Assembly (NCBI GenBank): GCA_045591315.1 | Contig: JAZNSN010000004.1 | Span: 1-64,000 of the forward strand | Length of the DNA: 64,000 nt | Direction of reading: 5' to 3' | Source of the DNA: HGM04593 sp045591315 | GTDB lineage: Bacteria; Bacteroidota; Bacteroidia; Bacteroidales; Bacteroidaceae | Part shown: positions 35,066 through 43,819 of the stretch, piece after piece | Layout of the letters: each line of letters starts with the position of its first letter | How positions within the stretch are numbered: position 1 is the stretch's first letter | Notes under the pieces: generated by a model | Told to the model about the DNA's origin: nothing | Databases searched by the model: none | The model's input: only the letters and a program-made list of their open reading frames with translations | Translations under genes and position numbers: made by a program

Positions 35066-36238
35066 TCATTGATTTTGTAATGTTCCCAAATTATATACAC
35101 ATTCACGGATAACATTGCCATCGGAGTCCTTAACGATGAACTTGCCGTTCCGCTGTCCTTCGACAAATGTACCCTCATATCTTTTCCCGTCCTTATCAAG
35201 AGCCACTCCGGCACCATGCTCGTGACCTCTTGCAAAGCCTCCCCTATATTTTATGCCATTGCTCAGACGTAATATGCCTTGTCCGTGCATCATATCATCA
35301 ACCCACTCCCCTTCATAAACATCACCGTTGGACCATGTGTATTTCCCTTTGCCCGAACGCTTGTTCGCTTTCCAGTTGCCGTCATAGACATCACCGTTGG
35401 GAAGATAAAGATGCCCGTGCCCTTCTCTTTTGCCATCAACAAAATAGCCCTCATAGCGTGTACTGTCAGCCGATACGTATTTGCCATGCCCGTGCCATTT
35501 TCCTTCTTTGAATGAGCCGGAATATGATTCGCCGTCAACAGCCTTGTACTCACCGGAGCCATGACATTCATTATTCAGCCACGAGCCCTCATAACGGTCA
35601 CCGGCTGCATTGACATACACTCCTTCGCCATGCCTCATGCCATTATTCCAAGAGCCTACATACCTGCTGTTGTCCGGCCAGATGAATGTTCCCGAACCGG
35701 AATACTTGTCACCCTTCCACTCCCCTGTATATGAAGCTCCGTTCTTGAAGAAATAGCTTCCTACACCACTCCTCTGGTCCTCATACCATGTACCGGTATA
35801 GAAATCACCATTAGAATAATCGATACGTCCTTGTCCGTGCTGATAATCGTTATACCATTGACCGTCATACACACTGCCGTCCCTGAAATGGAAAACGCCT
35901 TTGCCATGCTGTCTGTCATTCTTGAACTCTCCTTCATACCATTCACCATCCTTAAAACGATAGATGCCTTTCCCTTCGCGCATTCCTTTCACGAACATAC
36001 CCTCATAAGTGTCGCCGTTCCTGTATTCGGCCTTTCCTTGACCATGAGGACGTTTTCTCTTTACCTCACCGTGATACTTTGTACCATTTTTCAAAGTCAA
36101 AGAGACTACACTATTCTTTTCTTTCGCATTGTCATTCTTAAGAGACAAAACCTGTACAGCATCTTTATCTTGAGCAGAAACAGATACGCAGGCTACAAAA
36201 AAGGATAGTATAAAACAAGCTATTATTTTCTTTTTCAT
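35066..36238 (-). CDS. secreted MORN-repeat protein
   Basis: 390 residues with a signal peptide (MKKKIIACFILSFFVACVSVSA). From about residue 55 to the end it consists of some fourteen 23-residue MORN repeats, each of the form YxGxW(k/n)xxxxHGxGxxxxxdGxx; examples are YDGQWYNDYQHGQGRIDY and YEGEWVDDMMHGQGILRL. MORN repeats form extended beta sheets that bind lipid or protein. Being exported, it probably works at the envelope. It begins a five-gene run with YhcH, glgB, a membrane protein and an MFS transporter. Confidence 0.92.
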   Translation of the reverse strand: MKKKIIACFILSFFVACVSVSAQDKDAVQVLSLKNDNAKEKNSVVSLTLKNGTKYHGEVKRKRPHGQGKAEYRNGDTYEGMFVKGMREGKGIYRFKDGEWYEGEFKNDRQHGKGVFHFRDGSVYDGQWYNDYQHGQGRIDYSNGDFYTGTWYEDQRSGVGSYFFKNGASYTGEWKGDKYSGSGTFIWPDNSRYVGSWNNGMRHGEGVYVNAAGDRYEGSWLNNECHGSGEYKAVDGESYSGSFKEGKWHGHGKYVSADSTRYEGYFVDGKREGHGHLYLPNGDVYDGNWKANKRSGKGKYTWSNGDVYEGEWVDDMMHGQGILRLSNGIKYRGGFARGHEHGAGVALDKDGKRYEGTFVEGQRNGKFIVKDSDGNVIRECVYNLGTLQNQ

Positions 36239-36319
36239 TTGTCAGCAGCAATTAAAACGCGTTCCAGACGGCACACTCACGGCATTGCATAAAACAAAAA
36301 CAATATGGAACGCTAAACA

Positions 36320-36327
36320 CAAAGATA
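36320..36327 (-). promoter_or_regulatory. MORN-glgB operon promoter, -7 element
   Basis: Minus-strand TATCTTTG fits TAnnTTTG exactly. A GTTG at about 20 nt upstream may serve as the -33. Leader about 75 nt. Confidence 0.55.
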
Positions 36328-36388
36328 ATAACAAAGTTGAGAAACAACAACGAACTGCAATTTATTTTAAAAAAATTACAAATATAGA

Positions 36389-36420
36389 ACCAGGCAGTCC
36401 GAATGCTCGGACTGCCTGGT
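36389..36420. terminator. terminator after the M16 gene
   Basis: ACCAGGCAGTCCGA, loop ATGC, perfect 14-nt complement. Lies 37 bp past the minus-strand M16 stop; the following minus-strand DNA is T-rich. Confidence 0.8.
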
Positions 36421-36456
36421 ATCACTATGGAAAAGCCGCAACATAAGACATGCTTG

Positions 36457-37725
36457 TCATAGCCCAGCCACAATCTCAATCATTGACTCCTTTTTCATGT
36501 ACCTGCATGCTATATCTTGGAGTTCCGCAGCTGTAATAGACCGTACAACTTCGAGATAAGCATTGACAGATAAGAAACCGTCACCCGACAGCAATGCATT
36601 TACAAAGACTTCGCTTCTTGGCGCAAGCCCTTCGAACTCACGGCACATTTCGCCGAGAATATAATTGCGGACATGCTCGACTTCTTCTTCTGGAATAGAT
36701 TCATGTACAAGTTTGTCAATCTCTTTATAAATCTCTCCAATACAGCATTCTACATACTCGTTTGCTGTTTCTGAACTTATCATAAATGCATTGCGTTTGC
36801 CGTATGCGTCAATTTCGGCCGAGATGTGATATGTATATCCATTCTCCTCTCGTACATTGCTCATTAGACGGCTACCGAAATAGCCTCCCAACAGTACCGT
36901 CAGAAAACGGAATCCATACAGATCGGAATTACCCGATTCCATAGCCATGAAACCAATCTTTATACCGCACTGCATTGTATCTTCCATCGGAATGTTGCGG
37001 CGCCCGATTATTGTTTCTGGCATAGCCGGCTGCAAATTCTCAACCACAGGACCCGCACCCCATTCCTCTTTGCCGAAATGCAGTTCCAAAAGATTCAGCA
37101 AGTCATCATTCACGCTCCCCGAAATGAATACCGAACAATTCTTGCTGCCATAGACTTTGTTGTAATAACTCAGAATATCATCACGTGTTATCGAATCGTA
37201 ATCGGAAAGTTCCACCACATGACCTAGCGGATGACCGCTTCCCCAGAGCGAGTTTTCGAAATACCGTTGCGCAACAACATCGACCTTTCGGGTATTAACC
37301 GAATAGTATCCCTTTGCATTACGTTTGATGATATCAAGATTATCTTGAGGAAAAACAGGTTGTTTGACGAGTGTTTCAAGCAAGCCGACCAATTCAGGAA
37401 AATGCTTTGCCAAAGCATACAATGTGACATGATTGCAGTTCTGCGAAGAGTACGTTTCTATCCACGCACCATGAAAATCCAGTTTTCCGGAAATCTCGTC
37501 GGCACTCATTCCCCCAGCCCCCTCACGCAACATACGGTTTGTAAAAGTCGCCTGAAGAGGCTTGTCCTGCACACCATATCCGCCTCTAAACAGAAGTTCA
37601 AGACGTACTGCACCACTGGAATCCCCTTGCAGGACATGCATAGGGACAGCATTTGGCATTACCTTTGTAACAGGCAATGCCAAATCATCCATTTCCATAG
37701 GTTTTATTACAGGCGGCTGCGTCAT
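36457..37725 (-). CDS. M16-family peptidase-like protein lacking the zinc motif
   Basis: 422 residues with the M16 fold: N-terminal strand VRLELLFRGGYGVQDKPLQATFTNRMLREGAG and the second domain with FRFLTVLLGGYFGSRLMSNVREENGYTYHI, the substrate-side R...Y motif. The active-site HxxEH is absent: TFTNRMLREG occupies its place. So this looks like the non-catalytic half of an M16B heterodimer, as in processing-peptidase alpha or its bacterial relatives. No active partner is adjacent, and no signal peptide is visible. It follows kdsB by 3 bp and probably belongs to the mrcA-kdsB transcript. Confidence 0.88.
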   Translation of the reverse strand: MTQPPVIKPMEMDDLALPVTKVMPNAVPMHVLQGDSSGAVRLELLFRGGYGVQDKPLQATFTNRMLREGAGGMSADEISGKLDFHGAWIETYSSQNCNHVTLYALAKHFPELVGLLETLVKQPVFPQDNLDIIKRNAKGYYSVNTRKVDVVAQRYFENSLWGSGHPLGHVVELSDYDSITRDDILSYYNKVYGSKNCSVFISGSVNDDLLNLLELHFGKEEWGAGPVVENLQPAMPETIIGRRNIPMEDTMQCGIKIGFMAMESGNSDLYGFRFLTVLLGGYFGSRLMSNVREENGYTYHISAEIDAYGKRNAFMISSETANEYVECCIGEIYKEIDKLVHESIPEEEVEHVRNYILGEMCREFEGLAPRSEVFVNALLSGDGFLSVNAYLEVVRSITAAELQDIACRYMKKESMIEIVAGL

Positions 37726-37728
37726 TTA

Positions 37729-38496
37729 TCAGTCATTCCATGAAAAGCCGATTGAAGAAGCAAAGACCTTTGCCCTTTCAAGATCCTCCGGCGTATCAAT
37801 GCCAATTGTTTCAATATCGGTAATTCCCACCTTGATCTTATAACCATTCTCAAGCCAACGCAACTGCTCTAGCGATTCAGCAATCTCAAGAGGAGACTGC
37901 GGAAGGGTTGTTATCGTTTCAAGAATATCGGCACGGTAGGCATAAATGCCCAGATGCTTGTAGAAGACATGCTTAGAAAGCCATTGTTCCTTCTCCACCC
38001 CACGCAAGTACGGAACTACCGAACGGCTGAAATATACAGCAAAGCCGCTTTCGTTCAGCACAACCTTGGGCGAATTCGGATTCTCCAGTATTTCTATGCC
38101 GTCTGAAACCTCAAAGGGCTTTACCAGTGTTGCAATATCCGTGCCTTCGGCATCAAAACACTCCATGAGAGCCCTTATCTGTTTTTTCTGTATAAAAGGC
38201 TCGTCACCTTGAATATTCACAACAACGTCACAATCAAGAGAAAGGCGTTTGTATGCATCGAGACAACGCTCTGTACCGTTCTTGCACTCATCAGCCGTCA
38301 TCACCACCTTCCCGCCGAAAGATTCCACTGCATCTTTTATGCGTTCATCGTCGGTTGCAACGTAAAGTTCATCGAAGCACTCTTTTACCTGCTCATACAC
38401 GCGCTGTATTACAGGTTTTCCACCAAGCATAGCAAGAGGCTTGCCCGGAAACCTGGTCGAAGCATAGCGTGCCGGAATAATTCCCACGAATTTCAT
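37729..38496 (-). CDS. kdsB: 3-deoxy-manno-octulosonate cytidylyltransferase (CMP-Kdo synthetase)
   Basis: Activates Kdo with CTP for LPS inner core synthesis. 255 residues. Nucleotide-binding start GIIPARYASTRFPGKPL, then VYVATDDERI-like LYVATDDERI, NGTERCLDAY, VVNIQGDEPFI and the C-terminal GIYAYRADILETI...LEIAESLEQLRWLENGYKIKV are all standard. Located between mrcA and the M16 gene. Confidence 0.96.
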   Translation of the reverse strand: MKFVGIIPARYASTRFPGKPLAMLGGKPVIQRVYEQVKECFDELYVATDDERIKDAVESFGGKVVMTADECKNGTERCLDAYKRLSLDCDVVVNIQGDEPFIQKKQIRALMECFDAEGTDIATLVKPFEVSDGIEILENPNSPKVVLNESGFAVYFSRSVVPYLRGVEKEQWLSKHVFYKHLGIYAYRADILETITTLPQSPLEIAESLEQLRWLENGYKIKVGITDIETIGIDTPEDLERAKVFASSIGFSWND

Positions 38497-38519
38497 ATCT
38501 TACTTTTTAAAATCTCAAA

Positions 38520-40886
38520 TTATTGGAACAATTCATCAAAGCCTTCTTCCGCTGACTCACCTTCGGATTCGTCAGCATCTGCAGAATCCTCATCATTGCT
38601 GTTGTCATACAACAAAAGGCTTCCACATGGATTAAAATCCTTCGGTATATCAAATCTCTCTTCTTGAGAATAAGGCAACGTACTGTCTTCAAATACCTTT
38701 TTCATATATATACCCCAAATCGGGAGCGCCGAAGAAGCACCTTGGCCGTCAGCCATCCTGTCGAAATGTATGTCGCGTTCCTCACCGCCGACCCAGCATC
38801 CTGTAACAAGCGACGGGGTAAATCCCATGAACCAGCCATCGGAGTTGTTCTGGGTAGTACCGGTCTTACCTCCCATATCGACAGTTATACCGTACACACG
38901 GCGAACACGCGAACCGGTACCGCCATTTATAACGCCACGCAGCATATCTATCATCTTATATGAACTCTGCTCACTTATAACCTCGGTCTTTCTTGCCGAG
39001 AATGACGATATTGTATTTCCAGCATTGTCTTCAATTCGTGTAACCATGAGAGGCGATGTACGTATGCCCTTGCATACAAAGGCTGAATATGCGCTTACCA
39101 TTTCGGCGACAGACGCATCACACGCTCCTAAGCAAAGAGCAGGGGTAGGCTCAATCTCCTTATTAAGCAATCCGAACTGGTGTATCAGCTTCTTCAACGA
39201 ATAGGGATTGAGCTTGCTCATGAGATAGGCCGAAATCCAGTTGTTCGAAGTCGCAAGTCCCCAACGCAATGTTACAATTTCACCATATCTGTTTCTTGAA
39301 GAATTTCTAGGACTCCATAGCTTTCCGTCTTCGGTAACAAGAGTCTGTTCCACATTCCTTGTCTCGTCACATGGAGTAAAACCGTTTTCCATTGCAAGGG
39401 AATACAGGAAGGGCTTTATGGTCGAGCCCACCTGGCGACGCCCCACAGCAGCCATGTCATACTTGAACTGATAATAGTTAGGACCACCTACATACGCCTT
39501 AACCTCACCGGTAAGAGGATCCATAGACATTGCTCCCGTACGCAGGAAGAACTTGTAATATCTGAGTGAATCCATAGGAGACATAAGGGTATCTTTCGGA
39601 CCGTTGTATGTGAATATCTCCATTTCATAAGGAGTATCAAAAGCCTTTCTTATGCCCTGTTCACTGTAACCGCTATTCTTCATTGTACGGTAACGGTCAC
39701 TCTGCTTCATGGCACGCTCCATAATCTTCTCAACCTCAGCCTCGGTCAGCTTGTCGGTAAAAGGAGCTGTCTTACGGCCTTTCTTCGCCTCGAAGAAACG
39801 TGGTTGCAGATTCTCCACCACATGTTCCTGAACGGCCTCTTCGAGGTATGTCTGCATCCGCGAGTCAATAGTCGTGTATATCTTCAGGCCGTCGGTATAT
39901 ACATTATACTTTTCTCCGTTCGCCTTCGTATTCTTATGACACCAGCCATATAACGGATCAAGTTCCCAATTCAAAGAGTCCTCATAGAACTGCTGCATCT
40001 GCCAGCCGCGGTAATTCTCGCGTTCCGGCTTCGGAGACGTCATATATATACGCAGATATTCACGGAAATATGTTGCAATTCCAGCCTTATGGTCTGCAGG
40101 ATGATAATTGATAACAAGATCAAGGGCCGAAAGCGAATCTTTCTCGGCCGGAGTTATGAAACCGGCTTTCTCCATTTGGGAAAAGACGACATTGCGACGT
40201 TCCTTTGTCAATTCGGGACGGCGGCGCGGATTGTAAAGAGAAGAGTTCTTGCACATTCCGACAAGCATGGCGCACTCCTCAATCTTGAGCTGGCTCGGAA
40301 GCTTGCCGAAATAGACATGTGCGGCACTCTTTATTCCCACAGCATTATATCCGAAATCATACTTGTTAAGATAAAGCGTTATTATTTCGTCTTTTGTATA
40401 TTGCCGTTCGAGCTGTACAGCAATCACCCACTCTATGGGTTTCTGATAAAGGCGCTCCAGTTTGTTTCCCGACACTTCGGAATAGAGAAGCTTTGAAAGC
40501 TGTTGTGTGATAGTACTTCCACCACCGGCATTCTTCTGCATCAAGAGCCCTCCCTTGATGACAGCACGCAGAACCGATTTCGCATCTATTCCAGAATGTT
40601 CATGAAAGCGGACATCCTCTGTCGCTATCAATGCCTTTATGAGTTCCGGAGCGATATCCTCATAATCGACAAACACACGGTTCTCCTTGCTGTACGACCA
40701 GGTACCCAGTTCCTTGCCATCGGCCGACAACAATTGCGACGCAAACTTGTAGTTCGGATTCTCAAGCTCGCTCATATCCGGCAGATAACCTATCCAGCCA
40801 TATGTAATTGAGACAAACAACAGCGCAAGAGCAGCAAAGCCCAATATGATAAGACCCCAGAGTGTTACCAGAATTTTCTTTACCAT
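38520..40886 (-). CDS. mrcA: penicillin-binding protein 1A (bifunctional)
   Basis: Class A PBP: polymerises and cross-links peptidoglycan. 788 residues. One N-terminal membrane helix (TLWGLIILGFAALALLFVS), a GT51 glycosyltransferase domain (ATEDVRFHEHSGID, GGGSTITQQLSKLL, KDEIITLYLNKYDFG), and a transpeptidase domain with active serine S488 in GSTIKPF (K491), SNN in LATSNNWISAY and GKTGTTQNNSDGWFMG. The last 27 residues are acidic and serine-rich (NDEDSADADESEGESAEEG). Its promoter faces that of pyrB. Confidence 0.95.
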   Translation of the reverse strand: MVKKILVTLWGLIILGFAALALLFVSITYGWIGYLPDMSELENPNYKFASQLLSADGKELGTWSYSKENRVFVDYEDIAPELIKALIATEDVRFHEHSGIDAKSVLRAVIKGGLLMQKNAGGGSTITQQLSKLLYSEVSGNKLERLYQKPIEWVIAVQLERQYTKDEIITLYLNKYDFGYNAVGIKSAAHVYFGKLPSQLKIEECAMLVGMCKNSSLYNPRRRPELTKERRNVVFSQMEKAGFITPAEKDSLSALDLVINYHPADHKAGIATYFREYLRIYMTSPKPERENYRGWQMQQFYEDSLNWELDPLYGWCHKNTKANGEKYNVYTDGLKIYTTIDSRMQTYLEEAVQEHVVENLQPRFFEAKKGRKTAPFTDKLTEAEVEKIMERAMKQSDRYRTMKNSGYSEQGIRKAFDTPYEMEIFTYNGPKDTLMSPMDSLRYYKFFLRTGAMSMDPLTGEVKAYVGGPNYYQFKYDMAAVGRRQVGSTIKPFLYSLAMENGFTPCDETRNVEQTLVTEDGKLWSPRNSSRNRYGEIVTLRWGLATSNNWISAYLMSKLNPYSLKKLIHQFGLLNKEIEPTPALCLGACDASVAEMVSAYSAFVCKGIRTSPLMVTRIEDNAGNTISSFSARKTEVISEQSSYKMIDMLRGVINGGTGSRVRRVYGITVDMGGKTGTTQNNSDGWFMGFTPSLVTGCWVGGEERDIHFDRMADGQGASSALPIWGIYMKKVFEDSTLPYSQEERFDIPKDFNPCGSLLLYDNSNDEDSADADESEGESAEEGFDELFQ

Positions 40887-40937
40887 AAATGTATGATGAA
40901 TTATTCGGCCGGCACATCACGGCCCTAATTTAGACTG

Positions 40938-40945
40938 CGAAGATA
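40938..40945 (-). promoter_or_regulatory. mrcA-kdsB promoter, -7 element TATCTTCG
   Basis: Minus-strand TATCTTCGCAG, about 50 bp before the mrcA ATG. CTTG at 22 nt upstream is a possible -33. Confidence 0.6.
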
Positions 40946-41016
40946 ATACAAATATTTCAAATAGGTGCAAGCTTTTAACAAGTTAAAAAAAAACGTGGAT
41001 TTATACTGCATTTGTA

Positions 41017-41047
41017 TTGTCAAACCCAATGAATTGACTTATCTTTG
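41017..41047 (+). promoter_or_regulatory. pyrB operon promoter
   Basis: TTG at 41017-41019, 20 nt, TATCTTTG at 41040-41047. The likely start site is about 22 nt before the ATG at 41075. Confidence 0.6.
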
Positions 41048-41074
41048 AAAGAAATTATAACAGTTTCTACATCC

Positions 41075-41989
41075 ATGAAAAGAAGAAGCCTTGTATCTAT
41101 CAACGATCTCTCACGCGAGAAGATACTTTCATTGTTGGAAACAGCCGAAAAATTCGAGAAAAACCCTAACAGCAAGATTCTTGACGGCAAAGTTGTAGGC
41201 TCGCTCTTCTTTGAGCCATCGACCCGTACACGTCTCAGTTTTGAAACAGCAGCAAACCGCCTCGGAGCACGCGTAATCGGTTTCAGCGACGCAGCGACCA
41301 GTTCTGCCAGCAAAGGCGAGACTTTGAAAGACACCATTATGATGGTTTCAAGCTATGCAGATGTCATTGTAATGCGCCACCGTCTTGAAGGTGCAGCCAG
41401 ATACGCCAGTGAAGTATCTCCCGTACCCGTAATCAATGCCGGTGACGGAGCCAACCAGCACCCCTCGCAGACGATGCTCGATCTCTACTCTATCAAAAAG
41501 ACACAGGGAACACTTGAAGGGCTTAACATACACCTTGTCGGAGACCTGAAATACGGCCGTACCGTACACTCATTGCTGCATGCAATGCGCCATTTCAACC
41601 CGACATTCCACTTCATAGCTCCCGAAGAGCTTCACATGCCCGAAGAATACCGCATATTCTGCCGCGAGAACAACATACCTTTCACCGAGACCACCGAATT
41701 CAATGAGGATGTAATAGCCGATGCCGACATAATCTACATGACGAGGGTACAGCGTGAACGATTCAGCGACCTTATGGAATATGAGAAAGTAAAGAACTGC
41801 TACAGACTAACGAATGCTATGCTTGAGGGAACAAAAGAGAACCTGCGCATCCTGCACCCGCTGCCTCGTGTAAACGAGATTGCGCACGACGTTGACGAGA
41901 ACCCCAAAGCATACTATTTCCAGCAGGCGCAGAACGGGCTATATGTACGCGAGGCACTCATCTGCGACGTACTCGACATAAAAATATAA
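41075..41989 (+). CDS. pyrB: aspartate carbamoyltransferase catalytic subunit
   Basis: Joins carbamoyl phosphate and aspartate in the first committed step of pyrimidine synthesis. 304 residues from MKRRSLVSINDLSRE. An upstream in-frame codon at 41045 would place the start inside the promoter, so it is rejected. Carbamoyl-phosphate site FFEPSTRTRLSFE (STRT), then GDGANQHPSQTMLDLY, and the aspartate-side HPLPRVNEI. pyrI follows after 28 bp, so the E. coli-like holoenzyme with a regulatory chain is expected. Confidence 0.97.
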   Translation: MKRRSLVSINDLSREKILSLLETAEKFEKNPNSKILDGKVVGSLFFEPSTRTRLSFETAANRLGARVIGFSDAATSSASKGETLKDTIMMVSSYADVIVMRHRLEGAARYASEVSPVPVINAGDGANQHPSQTMLDLYSIKKTQGTLEGLNIHLVGDLKYGRTVHSLLHAMRHFNPTFHFIAPEELHMPEEYRIFCRENNIPFTETTEFNEDVIADADIIYMTRVQRERFSDLMEYEKVKNCYRLTNAMLEGTKENLRILHPLPRVNEIAHDVDENPKAYYFQQAQNGLYVREALICDVLDIKI

Positions 41990-42017
41990 TTCTACATCTT
42001 ATTTTCAACAGAGAACC

Positions 42018-42482
42018 ATGGATAAGAAGAACAAGCATGCATTGCAGGTTTCCGCATTATGCAACGGAACCGTAATAGACCATATACCGGCCGACAAACT
42101 CTTTGCCGTAGTATCATTGCTCGACATCCCCTCAATGGGCAATAATGTGACCATAGGCTACAATCTCGAAAGCAAGAAGCTTGGCAAGAAAGGACTTATA
42201 AAAATTGCTGACAGGTTCTTTACCGATGACGATGTAAGCAAGATATCCGTAGTAGCCCCCAACGTAGTGCTTAACACCATACGCAACTACAATGTTGTAG
42301 AAAAGCGCGAGGTGAGGATGCCCGACGAGCTGCATAACATAATCAAGTGCAACAACCTCAACTGCATCACCAACAACGAGCCTATGGCAACGCATTTCTA
42401 TGTTTCAAACCGCAAGGAAGGCACACTCAAATGCCGTTACTGCGAGAAGGAGCAGAACATCAATGATGTAGAACTGTTATAA
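42018..42482 (+). CDS. pyrI: aspartate carbamoyltransferase regulatory subunit
   Basis: 154 residues. Nucleotide-binding N-terminus (NGTVIDHIPADKLFAVVSLL) and a C-terminal zinc domain with cysteines in KCNNLNC (C-x4-C) and KCRYC (C-x2-C). It binds ATP/CTP and organises PyrB trimers, giving feedback control by pyrimidine nucleotides. Between pyrB and the flavin reductase gene, with a 1-bp gap to the latter. Confidence 0.96.
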   Translation: MDKKNKHALQVSALCNGTVIDHIPADKLFAVVSLLDIPSMGNNVTIGYNLESKKLGKKGLIKIADRFFTDDDVSKISVVAPNVVLNTIRNYNVVEKREVRMPDELHNIIKCNNLNCITNNEPMATHFYVSNRKEGTLKCRYCEKEQNINDVELL

Positions 42483-42483
42483 T

Positions 42484-43047
42484 ATGAAGCTGAACTGGAA
42501 ACCGGGGACAATGATATACCCCTTGCCGGCTGTGCTCATAAGCTGCGGCAGCACACCCGAAGAGTACAACATGTTCACCGTATCGTGGGTAGGGACAACA
42601 TGTACCAATCCGGCAATGTGCTACATATCCGTACGCCCCGAACGGCACTCCTACCCTATTATAAAGGAGAACGGCGAATTCGTAATCAACCTGACTACAG
42701 CCTCAATGGCACGTGCAACAGACTGGTGCGGTGTACGCTCAGGTGCCGACTACGACAAGGCCAAGGAGACAGGGCTCACATATGGCCCTTCAAAGGAGAT
42801 AAAGGCACCCATAATAATGGAATCGCCTTTGAGTATCGAGTGCAGGGTAAAGCAGATAATTCCTCTCGGCTCGCACGACATGTTCCTTGCCGAAGTATTG
42901 AACGTGCAGGCCGATGACAGGTATCTAAACCCCGAAACCGGCGAATGGAACCTTGCAGCGGCCGACCCTCTTGTATATACCCATGGCAAATATTTCCATT
43001 TGGGCGATTTCATCGGCAAGTTCGGTTGGAGCGTAAAGAAGAAATAA
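42484..43047 (+). CDS. flavin reductase family protein
   Basis: 187 residues with the FMN-binding split-barrel pattern: NMFTVSWVGTTCTNPAMCYISVRPERHSYPIIKENGEFVINL is the flavin site region. The end KYFHLGDFIGKFGWSVKKK is typical of the small DIM6/NTAB-type members. It should bind FMN and reduce it or another substrate; the physiological role is unknown. Its tight link to pyrBI is probably just co-transcription. Confidence 0.88.
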   Translation: MKLNWKPGTMIYPLPAVLISCGSTPEEYNMFTVSWVGTTCTNPAMCYISVRPERHSYPIIKENGEFVINLTTASMARATDWCGVRSGADYDKAKETGLTYGPSKEIKAPIIMESPLSIECRVKQIIPLGSHDMFLAEVLNVQADDRYLNPETGEWNLAAADPLVYTHGKYFHLGDFIGKFGWSVKKK

Positions 43048-43058
43048 GAAATTTTACA

Positions 43059-43751
43059 ATGAGACTGAAGAATATTATCCTTTTATTTCTCCTGGCACTC
43101 CAATGCACGCTTGCAGCGCAGGAGAAAAAGCAGTTCCGGTTCAATTATGGAATAAAAGCAGGATTCCAGGCTTTGACTTACAACGACCCGGAATTCGAGA
43201 TTGATGGATATACATTTGACAGCAACAACATACAAAGCAGCAAAATAGGCTATACTATAGCTCCATTCATCAGGATAACATACAGTTGCTTTTATCTGCA
43301 AACCGAAACCACTTTCGGCCTTACACGCCACAGTTTTGAATTCACCGAAAAAGACACAAAAGAAAGCGGTCATAGGGCAAGCAGTTCTATCTACAATCTA
43401 AAGACCTACTGCATACAAGTCCCGTTGCTTTTCGGCTATAATTTCATAGACCAGAAGGTTTTCGGTATGGGCGTATTCACAGGACCTAGAATAAAGCATA
43501 CATTCTCTTCGCACAACAAGCAGGAATTCAAGAACTTCAGATACAAGAATCTTCGAGAGGAACTTAACAGCACATCATACTATTGGGAGATCGGACTTGG
43601 CGTAAAGATAGGCAATGTTTTTTTCGATTTCGTATATGATATCGGATTAAGCGACACATCCAAGTATCTCGAAGCCGCCGATGAAGGAAAAAGGTTCAAG
43701 ACAAGCCGAAGCGAAAACGTCCTTAGTTTCTCTGTAGGAATGATTTTCTGA
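43059..43751 (+). CDS. outer-membrane beta-barrel protein
   Basis: 230 residues from MRLKNIILLFLLALQCTLAA, a signal peptide; the frame extends upstream into the flavin reductase gene but the signal marks the start. Alternating strands (FRFNYGIKAGFQALTY, FIRITYSCFYLQTETTFGL, VPLLFGYNFI, YYWEIGLGVKIGNVFFDFVYDIGL) and a C-terminal phenylalanine (LSFSVGMIF) fit an eight-strand PorT-like barrel. Starts 11 bp past the flavin reductase gene. Cargo or function unknown. Confidence 0.85.
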   Translation: MRLKNIILLFLLALQCTLAAQEKKQFRFNYGIKAGFQALTYNDPEFEIDGYTFDSNNIQSSKIGYTIAPFIRITYSCFYLQTETTFGLTRHSFEFTEKDTKESGHRASSSIYNLKTYCIQVPLLFGYNFIDQKVFGMGVFTGPRIKHTFSSHNKQEFKNFRYKNLREELNSTSYYWEIGLGVKIGNVFFDFVYDIGLSDTSKYLEAADEGKRFKTSRSENVLSFSVGMIF

Positions 43752-43761
43752 TTCCACCAAC

Positions 43762-43811
43762 ATTCATAAAGCAAGACGGCAGAACATGTTCTGCCGTCTT
43801 GCTTTATGAAT
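43762..43811. terminator. 50-bp perfect palindrome, bidirectional terminator
   Basis: Positions 43762-43786 are the exact reverse complement of 43787-43811. The core arm AAGACGGCAGAACAT is GC-rich and the outer parts are AT-rich. It separates the barrel protein gene from convergent glyA. Confidence 0.88.
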
Positions 43812-43819
43812 AACTTTAA

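Noticed and set aside
36252..36479. 75-codon minus-strand frame after the M16 gene
   Set aside because: It starts inside the M16 gene and runs through a hairpin terminator; hydrophobic by base composition only.
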